From Pseudomonadota bacterium (GTDB lineage: Bacteria > Desulfobacterota > Desulfobulbia > Desulfobulbales > Desulfocapsaceae): DNA of 41,924 bases. This document shows positions 36,201-41,924 of the stretch, piece by piece (the stretch's first letter is position 1; each line of letters starts with the position of its first letter). Below the pieces are notes generated by a model. It made no database searches. It worked only from the letters and a program-made list of their open reading frames with translations, and was not told the origin of the DNA. The stretch covers positions 1-41,924 of the forward strand of contig JAEYNP010000049.1 of the NCBI GenBank assembly GCA_023412495.1, given 5' to 3'. Made by a program: the position numbers and the translations under genes.

Positions 36201-36668
36201 GCCCGCGCCATCCAGTATATTGCTTTCGACATTGCCGGTGATCTGGTTGTTCAAGGCATTGCCGATGCCTTCTGCCGCTGTTCCGGTCAGGAGCAGATTT
36301 TCAACCCCATTGCCCAGCATATAGTCCAGGGTGCTTTCAACCGTGTCGATGCCACCGCCGCCGGTGGTTTCATCCACCACATCGGTCGAACTGGTCACAA
36401 TGTAACGGTCATTGCCAAGGCCGCCCCGCAAGATGTTGTTGCCAAGACCGTCAATGAGAATGTCGTCTCCTGCCTCACCTAAAAGGAGATCGTTGCCGGC
36501 ACCACCGGCAAGGGTATCGTTGCCGGTCCCCCCAAGGAGATTGTCGTTGCCATCGCCACCCTCCAAGGAATCATTGCCGCCATAACCATAAACAGTATCG
36601 TCATCCGCAGTGGGGAAACCATCGTACGGCCAGTTGTTGTCGTCGTCGTTCAGATACCAATACGCCAT
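33273..36668 (-). CDS. RTX calcium-binding repeat exoprotein (1131 aa), cargo 4
   Basis: Built like cargo 1: RTX nonapeptides (GGxGNDxL) alternate with the VENLxLTGxAxxGTGNxLxNxITGN unit, repeated about ten times, with regular YVDxxxDxVxE linkers. The N-terminus MAYWYLNDDDNNW is acidic and lacks a Sec signal. The C-terminal 110 residues (FVFDTTPSAATNKDTITDFNAADDTI, then FLIYNTTTGALCYDADG, ending FDNFTVLPG) are the T1SS export region. AGGAGAAG precedes the ATG. It is the RTX gene nearest the transporter, 74 bases after the lipoprotein gene, so it may be its first cargo. No catalytic domain was recognised; a matrix, adhesive or surface-layer role is a guess. Its single Cys (in ALCYDADG) is unusual for an RTX protein. 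Confidence 0.9.
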   Translation of the reverse strand: MAYWYLNDDDNNWPYDGFPTADDDTVYGYGGNDSLEGGDGNDNLLGGTGNDTLAGGAGNDLLLGEAGDDILIDGLGNNILRGGLGNDRYIVTSSTDVVDETTGGGGIDTVESTLDYMLGNGVENLLLTGTAAEGIGNALNNQITGNVESNILDGAGGNDSLSGLAGDDVLMGGAGNDTLNGGEGYDLLMGGAGNDIYFVDAEDDIVSETQWLNGKAIDTGGVDTVNSSIDFTLGNFLENLALNGSEAINGYGNSLNNTISGNFGDNYLDGGSGKDIICGGFGNDWLFGGTGDDVLFGDAGDDILEGSLGNDILYAGDGDDTLIASDAPFSDKGDKMFGGAGNDVYVVYNITDKVAETMSATNMADAGGIDTVYSYVDFTLGNFFENLSLMEGGFALKATGNIKDNILTGNTGDNILNGGVGADRMAGGDGDDTYYVDALGDQVGEEVEQGTDTVFSLIDHSLPDNVENLVLTGIGNTRGTGNGLDNNLVGNIGANTLTGDGGDDILDGGKGIDILIGGTGNDTYFVDSPLDGVTELDDEGFDQVYSTVTQILADNVELLTLTGKGAIGGTGNELDNIITGNIAANILNGDAGDDSLFGGAGNDTLNGGDGDDLVNGEAGNDIMNGGLGNDTYYVDAVGDKVNENSGEGTDVVKSSVNYTLGANLENLKLLGGALTATGNGLANIIDGNSQNNLLSGMDGDDTLRDLYGGNDTLDGGAGDDIMAGGLGNDLYVVDTAGDTVTEYEDEGIDTVRTGLASYTLGDHLENLILAGTMAQTGTGNALDNVLTGNGLSILSGGAGNDTYVVKGSDIAQENAAEGTADTVKSSVSYSLGANLEHLVLTGTAAINGTGNAAANLLVGNDGANTLSGLAGNDILNGGKGADILLGGSGDDIYWVDNALDKVYETETPTASVDQGGIDTVYSTVTFTLGSYVENLILTGIGAIGGTGNGEDNMITGNAMNNTLNGLGGNDELHGGGGNDILNGGEGSDDLYGETGNDKINGGDGDGNDTLRGGLGNDILTGGAGQDMFVFDTTPSAATNKDTITDFNAADDTIALSASIFTAVAGGVSDVNFRSNKTGIAEDDSDFLIYNTTTGALCYDADGNGAGAAFQFATLTATPGQLSFDNFTVLPG

Positions 36669-36742
36669 GTCTTCTCCTGTAAATAGTATTTCTGGATGCT
36701 ACCGTTATTTTGATGTTCCGAGGGGAACGGGCGGCAAAATCC

Positions 36743-37789
36743 TTAATTTTTTTTCATCTGATCCTGAAAAGGGTACGGGACAGCCACGCTCTTTTCCGCC
36801 AGCTCGGTTATCCCTTTGCTTTCACTCATATCGGTGAAGTCGCTCAACAAGGGCTGTGCTCTTGTCAAGGTTTCCTTAATGTAGATCGGGCCAGCCCAAA
36901 GAATGTATTGCTCGTTGTACTCCGCTTCAGCGCCTGCCGACTGCGGAGCCATCACCACTTCGCCGCTCAAATGATCGACGGCCAATACCTCCAGCGATGT
37001 TTTCGCCTTTAGGATTTCATTGTTGGCAATAAACCACTCGACCCGGCTGCGCACCGTACCAAATACATCGACGGTTACATACACATCGACCTCGGCCTCT
37101 GATGGCGGCACCACATTCACTCCTTGAAGGAAGAGATAGGTCTGCAGGAGAGCTGAAAGATACTGAAGATCATAGGAGGTGATCTCCTCAGAATTGTGAT
37201 ATGCCCCTATACCCTTATATTCGACGCCTACCTGAGCGACGGCACCTGCTCCTTTTTGCTTTGTGGTCTTCTTCTCCGGAAATGGCAAAAGGGTGTCCGT
37301 CGTACTCTCGCTTGTTGAGTACGTTTTCGAGTCGCTTGACGCGTCCGAGGTTGATGAGGTTGTGGTGGTAGAATCGGCAGTTTCAGTGGATGATGTTGTG
37401 GTCGAGGCAGTGTCCCCGGATGTGTTGGTGGAGGAGGTTGTGGAAGTGGTGGACGTGTACCGCGGAAAGACCGAGGTTTCAACCGTTTGTGGGGACTGGA
37501 TGTAATCACCCCGCAACTGGGATACGATGGAATATCTTCCACCCACAAGATTTCCGGCGCCGGTATCGCCAATCGCATTTACAAAAATGTTTACTTTCTT
37601 TCCCCGGAGGGAACTGATGTTAATTTGCTTAATGGCACCCCGGGTTGCTGCCGCAACCAACTCCTGCTCAACCGCAAAGCGTTTCCCTCCGCCATGACCT
37701 GGCAATCCCGTCAACACCCCGCATCCGCTGAGACAGATTGAGAAGCCCATCAGCAATACATAACCAAATATAGATCTTACTCTTTTCAT
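36743..37789 (-). CDS. Lipoprotein with Ser/Thr-rich linker, in the T1SS operon
   Basis: A 348-residue protein with a type II signal peptide: basic start, hydrophobic core and lipobox LSGC with the lipidated Cys at 23. Residues about 40-105 form one folded segment (ATRGAIKQINISSLRGKKVNIFV). Residues about 108-170 are nearly all Ser, Thr and Asp, a flexible and perhaps glycosylated linker. Residues 180-330 form a second mixed alpha/beta segment (YLSALLQTYLFLQGVNVVPPSEAEVDVYVTVDVFG). The folded parts recall uncharacterised DUF6655-type lipoproteins, but I am not certain. It lies 34 bases after the fusion-protein gene, so it is in the transporter operon; it may help the outer-membrane step or hold a cargo, since no TolC gene is here. 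The function is unknown. Confidence 0.75.
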   Translation of the reverse strand: MKRVRSIFGYVLLMGFSICLSGCGVLTGLPGHGGGKRFAVEQELVAAATRGAIKQINISSLRGKKVNIFVNAIGDTGAGNLVGGRYSIVSQLRGDYIQSPQTVETSVFPRYTSTTSTTSSTNTSGDTASTTTSSTETADSTTTTSSTSDASSDSKTYSTSESTTDTLLPFPEKKTTKQKGAGAVAQVGVEYKGIGAYHNSEEITSYDLQYLSALLQTYLFLQGVNVVPPSEAEVDVYVTVDVFGTVRSRVEWFIANNEILKAKTSLEVLAVDHLSGEVVMAPQSAGAEAEYNEQYILWAGPIYIKETLTRAQPLLSDFTDMSESKGITELAEKSVAVPYPFQDQMKKN

Positions 37790-37823
37790 TATTCCTTCAC
37801 TTACTTTAAAAATAACTGACTGC

Positions 37824-39185
37824 TCAAGGCTCGCGCATACTCTCGTCCAGGGCTCTTATCACCGGATAGAGGAAATAAGAGATCACGCTGCGCTGTCCTA
37901 CTTTTATCTCCGCACGGACCTTCATCCCGGGCAGGAGCCGAAAACCTTCCGGCACATTTCGCAAGGAGGTCGACAACAGGTTTATTCGGGTGCGGTAAAA
38001 CGCGTCGGCCAAATCCTCATCGGGCGAGGAATCAAGAACAAGCTCCCGGTTCTCCTTCCGGTATGCGTCTTCGCTGATGACCCGCACCTTGCCCGGAAGA
38101 GTGTCGTGACGTTGAAAGGGAAAGGCATCAAGCTTTATCCGCGCCGAATCGCCAACCCTGATCCTGCCTATGTCCTTTGTTTCGACATCAACTTCCACTT
38201 CAATGGTGCTCTCCGATGGCACCAGTGTTACAAACGGTTCAGCCTGTTGAATAATGGAGCCCACCGAACGTTTGGCCATCTTCAGAACCACGCCCCTTTC
38301 CGGCGCTCGCAACGATACGAGTTCGTGGAGACGTTTGGCCTTGTTTAGCTCTTCCTGTACCTTCTCCAGATCACTGCGAAGCTTCACCTCCTGTTCCATC
38401 AATTCTCCGTTGCGGTCCTCGACGAACCGTTGCCATTCCGATTGAACCTGCTTCAACTCCTGCCGTATCACCTGCTCCTCGGCCTGCAGGCTCTCGACCC
38501 TGTTCACCGCCTGGCTGCGAGCTTTTTGCGCCTCGAGTACTCGAAGCCGGTACTGCTCATCCTTCTGCGGCAGTTTGGCTGTCGTCCCTTCCAGGTCCCG
38601 CAGGAGTTTCAGGTCCCTTTCCTGACCCTGTCGCTGAACGGCGTTCAAGCCCAGCTTCGCTTCCAAGGCAGCCACCTTGTCATCGGTGGTCTGCTTGTTT
38701 TTGGCAAAAATCACCTTCCGCTGCCGAAAGATCTGCTCCTGCAAAGCGCCGTCTTCCCCTTCTTCAGGTTTTGCCGAAAAAGATGAATTGCTTAACTCTG
38801 CCTTGATCCGCCTGATCTGGACCCCCAGCGTAAGACTCTGTTTGGTCAATTGACTCAGGTCCGCGCCGGTAAAAGTGGGATCGAGGGTGGCCAAAACCTG
38901 ATCTTTCTCCACGGTATCGCCGACCTCGACCTGTATTGATCGGATGACGGCGGTATTGAGCGGCTGAACCACTATTGTCGGAGTGGTTGTTATCAGCTCC
39001 CCCTGGGCGACGACAATCCGGTCGACCTTGAAGACCACTGCCCCGATCGCCAGTAGCACCAGGGATAAAAAAATCAGGTACAGCACCCAACGGATCTTCC
39101 CCGGCACCGGCCGTTCTTCTATCTCAACCGCGTCAGGCTGGTACTCGAGCAGATCCTTATTGCTTTTTTCTTTTCCGATATTCAT
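37824..39185 (-). CDS. T1SS membrane-fusion protein (HlyD family)
   Basis: A 453-residue adaptor if started at ATG 39185, which has GGAAG six bases upstream; the longer frame begins with a TTG at 39254 inside the transporter gene. A short cytoplasmic N-terminus and one membrane helix (about 32-55, WVLYLIFLSLVLLAIGAVVF) precede the periplasmic part. That part has the lipoyl-like half ITTTPTIVVQPLNTAVIRSIQVEVGD, a long coiled-coil hairpin (about 115-290, rich in Gln, Lys and Glu), the second lipoyl half LRAPERGVVLKMAKRSVG, and a beta barrel ending in MKVRAEIKVGQRSVISYFLYPVIRAL, the family's conserved end. It bridges the inner-membrane ABC protein to a TolC-type channel. Its stop is 34 bases before the lipoprotein gene. 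Confidence 0.93.
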   Translation of the reverse strand: MNIGKEKSNKDLLEYQPDAVEIEERPVPGKIRWVLYLIFLSLVLLAIGAVVFKVDRIVVAQGELITTTPTIVVQPLNTAVIRSIQVEVGDTVEKDQVLATLDPTFTGADLSQLTKQSLTLGVQIRRIKAELSNSSFSAKPEEGEDGALQEQIFRQRKVIFAKNKQTTDDKVAALEAKLGLNAVQRQGQERDLKLLRDLEGTTAKLPQKDEQYRLRVLEAQKARSQAVNRVESLQAEEQVIRQELKQVQSEWQRFVEDRNGELMEQEVKLRSDLEKVQEELNKAKRLHELVSLRAPERGVVLKMAKRSVGSIIQQAEPFVTLVPSESTIEVEVDVETKDIGRIRVGDSARIKLDAFPFQRHDTLPGKVRVISEDAYRKENRELVLDSSPDEDLADAFYRTRINLLSTSLRNVPEGFRLLPGMKVRAEIKVGQRSVISYFLYPVIRALDESMREP

Positions 39186-39226
39186 TTCAACTTCCGTGGA
39201 CCCTGAATTCCCTCCCGGTTCTCTCT

Positions 39227-41686
39227 CTATTTCAATTCCATCTGCTGTTGCCAAAGATTTCTATAAAGCTTGCAGTGTTGCAGCAACTGCTCATGAGGCC
39301 CATATCCCACTCGTTCGCCATTATCGAGAACGAGTATATTGTGGGCGTCCTTCAGCATGGACAGTCTGTGGGATACAATGATAACTGTCCTATTTCTGGC
39401 TATTTGCACAAGATTCTCCCGCACGATCCGCTCGCTTTCCGGATCGAGGGAACTGGTAGCCTCATCGAGAATGAGAATATCCGGATTAGTGAGCAGGGCG
39501 CGGGCAATAGCCAACCGTTGCCGCTGCCCGCCGGAAAGGTTTCTCGCTCCTTCCTCCAGCATTGTGTCGTACCCCTGGGGGAGCTTCACGATAAATTCAT
39601 CCGCCCCGGCAAGCAGCGCCGCCCTGATGATCTGCTCGCGCGAGGCGGCTGACTGGCCGGCCCGGATATTCTCCGCTACTGTTGCCCGAAAGAGGAAGCT
39701 TTCCTGCAAAACAACACCCATATGCTGCCTGAGATGGGAGGTGTCGACTTCATTGAGATAGCAGTCGCTGACCCTGATTGTGCCGGTAGAGGGGAAGTAT
39801 ACTTTCTGCAACATCCTTGTGAGCGTGGTCTTGCCTGAACCGCTGGGGCCGACGATGCCGAGAGTAGTCCCTGACGGGATAACCAACGATATTTCTTTCA
39901 AAACATTGGGTAGGTCCGGTGCATAACGAAAACTTACTCGCTCGAGGACAATATTGCCTCTCAGCGAGGGACGTACGCCATGCCGGTCCACCCCCCATTC
40001 CGGGCGGGCGTTCATAACCAGCCCTAGTTTTTCTACTGAAAGGGCAGCCTCCTGGTACTGATGGATGAGGCCGACCAGCCGCACCAGGGGAGAAGTGACA
40101 CGCCCGGCCAGCATCTGGAACGCGATCAAGGCCCCCACGGTCATGCTGCCGTCAAAGACCTTGCTGGCACCAAGCCAGATTAGAATGACCGTCATCACCC
40201 TTTCGAGGAATTGAGTGATCGATTTTGCGGTGATCGAAATCTTGCCCACCCTGAACTGCATGCTGACCGCTTTTGCAACTTTATCTTCCCAACCTTTGCG
40301 AAGCAGTGGTTCAATCGCCATGGCCTTGACCGTGGCCATGCCGTTGATAGTCTCGACGAGCATAGCCTGCCGGCTTCCCTCAGCCTCATATAATCCATTG
40401 AGTCGCCTTTTGAAGGGCACGATCAAAACACCGATAACCAGAGCGATGGACAGGGTGAAAACCAGAACGATCCCGGTAAGGTGAAAACTGTAAAAGAACA
40501 GAAAAGGAAGGAAAACGAAGAGCGATGTGGCTTCAAGCAGGGTAAGGAAGACATTGCCGGTCAAAAAATTCCTGATCTTAGCCGTCTGCTGCATGTGCTG
40601 GGTGAGGACACCGGCCGCAACATGCTCGAAGAAGTCAAGAGGCAGTTGCAGGAGATGCCGGAAGGTTCGGGCCGTGACCCGCAAATCGATCTTGTTTGTG
40701 GCATGAAGCAAGAGATAGTCGCGGAGGAAATCGAGACCGGCGTTGACCGCCAACGCCACCGTCATTCCTATTCCCAGGACATTGAGAGTATTAAAGGCCT
40801 GATTGACCAATACCTTGTCGATGACGATTTGGAAAAAAATCGGAGTGACCAGGGAAATCGCATTGATAAAAAGAACAGCAACAGCAATATCGATAAATGT
40901 AATCTTCTGCCGCAAAATCTCGGGTATGAACCAACGCAGGCTGAATGGCTGCGATTCGTCAGTAAGCCGATATGGCCGCTTAAGAACATAAATCTTTCCC
41001 GACCATATCGCCTCAAACTCCTGCCGCGTCAGTCGGATATGTCCGCCCCCGTTTCCGGAAAGCGGATCAAAACATGCAACTACTAATTCCCTCGGTTGAT
41101 CTCTTTCACCTCTTTCCAATAGTCCGGTCAACACCACATGGGAACCACTCCGAAGAATGGCGATGGCAGGATACGCTTTTTTCAGATGGAGGAGTTCATG
41201 CCAGGACAAGTCCAGCATTTTCGCTTTCAAGCCATGTTCTTTGGCCATCCTGAGCAGAGTATTTTTGGGGATCTCCTCGGAGTTAAGGTTATATTCGTGG
41301 ACAAGACGGTCCTTGGTCAGCTCGATCTTGTGCTCGCGGGCGATAATGGAAAAACATACGAGCGAGGTATTTATTCTTTCAAACCATAGAACATTGCCGG
41401 CCCAACTGGCGAGAAAGCTCTGCAGGGGCACTTGCCTGGATTGCATTTGCCCATCCTGGTCAGGTGCGCTTACTGATACCGCTGGTTCTTCCCCCCCGCT
41501 CCTGTTAATTCCTGTTATGAGCGCATAAGATTCGTCTCGCAATGCAGCTACAACAGGCAATTTTTCCGCCAAAGCGCCAAGTTGTTCGACCTGGATTTTG
41601 AGGAGTACCGTTCGCACCCCCGCATCTCTAGCTAGACTTCCGATGGATTCAATAAGTTCTTTTGGCCCTGCAATTTCCGACGTCAA
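39227..41686 (-). CDS. T1SS ABC transporter/permease with C39-like domains (HlyB/LapB family)
   Basis: An 819-residue exporter if started at TTG 41686. Residues about 108-235 are a C39-like domain that lacks the peptidase Cys context (LVCFSIIAREHKIELT, then HVVLTGLLER), as in HlyB, so it binds rather than cuts cargo. Residues 250-540 hold six membrane helices. The ATPase domain has Walker A GPSGSGKTT, signature LSGGQRQRLAIARAL, Walker B ILILDEATSSLD and the His switch VSHRLS. Residues 1-100 resemble a second, more decayed C39-like domain, and this similarity continues upstream of the TTG without a canonical start. It energises export of RTX proteins, probably those of this locus. It has no ribosome site at TTG, so the N-terminus is unsettled. 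Confidence 0.92.
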   Translation of the reverse strand: MTSEIAGPKELIESIGSLARDAGVRTVLLKIQVEQLGALAEKLPVVAALRDESYALITGINRSGGEEPAVSVSAPDQDGQMQSRQVPLQSFLASWAGNVLWFERINTSLVCFSIIAREHKIELTKDRLVHEYNLNSEEIPKNTLLRMAKEHGLKAKMLDLSWHELLHLKKAYPAIAILRSGSHVVLTGLLERGERDQPRELVVACFDPLSGNGGGHIRLTRQEFEAIWSGKIYVLKRPYRLTDESQPFSLRWFIPEILRQKITFIDIAVAVLFINAISLVTPIFFQIVIDKVLVNQAFNTLNVLGIGMTVALAVNAGLDFLRDYLLLHATNKIDLRVTARTFRHLLQLPLDFFEHVAAGVLTQHMQQTAKIRNFLTGNVFLTLLEATSLFVFLPFLFFYSFHLTGIVLVFTLSIALVIGVLIVPFKRRLNGLYEAEGSRQAMLVETINGMATVKAMAIEPLLRKGWEDKVAKAVSMQFRVGKISITAKSITQFLERVMTVILIWLGASKVFDGSMTVGALIAFQMLAGRVTSPLVRLVGLIHQYQEAALSVEKLGLVMNARPEWGVDRHGVRPSLRGNIVLERVSFRYAPDLPNVLKEISLVIPSGTTLGIVGPSGSGKTTLTRMLQKVYFPSTGTIRVSDCYLNEVDTSHLRQHMGVVLQESFLFRATVAENIRAGQSAASREQIIRAALLAGADEFIVKLPQGYDTMLEEGARNLSGGQRQRLAIARALLTNPDILILDEATSSLDPESERIVRENLVQIARNRTVIIVSHRLSMLKDAHNILVLDNGERVGYGPHEQLLQHCKLYRNLWQQQMELK

Positions 41687-41924
41687 CAGGAGATTGGCGA
41701 GTTTGGTAACTAAAAAACCGTCCCCTTTTTGAATTGCTAGGTAGCGGCAACAATTGAGAAGCGTAAGAGAAGGGCTTTGAGATTCTACTTCGATATTAAG
41801 TAACTGTTCAGCATCAAACTATTTTCACTGCATCAAAAATAGTTCTTGACAGGGTTTTTGGCGAAATTTTCAAAATTCAATCGTATTGTCGGCTCATCTC
41901 CTTGAGCCAAAAATAAGGGCCATA
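41687..41924. other. Right-edge region upstream of the T1SS operon
   Basis: The first 132 bases (41687-41818, minus frame) continue the transporter reading frame back to a TAG at 41819-41821. Beyond it is a perfect eight-bp dyad (41818-41843), a plus-strand TTGACA hexamer (41846-41851) that may belong to a rightward gene outside the window, and a six-bp hairpin GGCTCA/TGAGCC (about 41891-41908) whose minus-strand copy carries AAGGAG next to ATGAGC. No complete gene is visible. Confidence 0.4.
41818..41843. promoter_or_regulatory. Perfect dyad ACTATTTT-N10-AAAATAGT, possible operator
   Basis: Eight-base perfect inverted repeats, ten bases apart, lie directly upstream of the T1SS operon and three bases from a plus-strand TTGACA. 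TTTGATGC also occurs twice on the minus strand here. The position suits a repressor or activator site controlling one or both directions. There is no T-run typical of a terminator. Confidence 0.35.

Noticed and set aside
17417..36668. Short regularly spaced DNA repeats resembling a CRISPR array
   Set aside because: The repeats are imperfect, in frame, and encode calcium-binding nonapeptides; there are no unique spacers of constant length.
39186..39254. TTG start at 39254 for the membrane-fusion protein
   Set aside because: It lies inside the transporter gene without a ribosome site, whereas ATG 39185 has GGAAG at good distance. The longer form cannot be fully excluded.
41891..41908. GGCTCA/TGAGCC hairpin as a terminator
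   Set aside because: It is followed by A residues on the plus strand and preceded by T residues on the minus strand, the wrong order for an intrinsic terminator in either direction.

Overview
The window comes from a GC-rich Gram-negative bacterium. A periplasmic-binding-protein ABC importer, a lipoprotein, a type I secretion system (T1SS) and a LapA-type adhesin all require a double-membrane envelope. Three things suggest, without proving, an anaerobic or facultative Desulfobacterota/Deltaproteobacteria-like host: a complete NAD-linked bidirectional [NiFe] hydrogenase operon, a HAAT-family (Liv) transporter, and long palindromic intergenic repeats of a kind I associate with that group. No rRNA, tRNA, CRISPR or intact transposase was found.

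Layout. (1) 1-719, minus: the N-terminus of a giant surface adhesin cut by the window edge, with a LapA-like retention module, a TAAG motif that fits LapG proteolysis, and a Thr-Pro linker. (2) 1062-6012: a ParA-type ATPase overlapping a CHAD-domain gene (both minus), divergent from polyphosphate kinase ppk (plus). This may be a polyphosphate synthesis, binding and positioning module. (3) 6398-12287, plus: livK-livH-livM-livG-livF plus a translationally coupled polytopic membrane protein. (4) 12428-17358, plus: hoxEFUYH with its own candidate sigma-70 promoter. (5) 17417-41686, all minus: a 24 kb exoprotein locus. It is transcribed from the right as T1SS ABC transporter, membrane-fusion protein and Ser/Thr-rich lipoprotein, followed by four large RTX proteins with a GT4 glycosyltransferase between the last two.

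How the parts work together. The importer delivers a small organic solute. HoxEFUYH couples NAD(H) to H2. PPK and CHAD concern polyphosphate. The right half is an export locus: the two inner-membrane T1SS parts are present, but the TolC-like outer-membrane channel is not in the window. The RTX cargos differ in their modules. Two are almost pure Ca-binding repeat proteins. One carries an M23 peptidase-like domain inside Ig-like and RTX regions. One has a predicted seven-repeat propeller, Calx-beta domains and a class-3-lipase-like fold in which Asp replaces the nucleophile Ser.

Most unusual signals: the Asp-nucleophile lipase-like domain; an in-frame second copy of the C-terminal tail after the amber stop of the same gene; the embedded M23 domain; the ParA/CHAD/PPK neighbourhood; and a transporter N-terminus whose coding-like sequence continues upstream of any canonical start codon.
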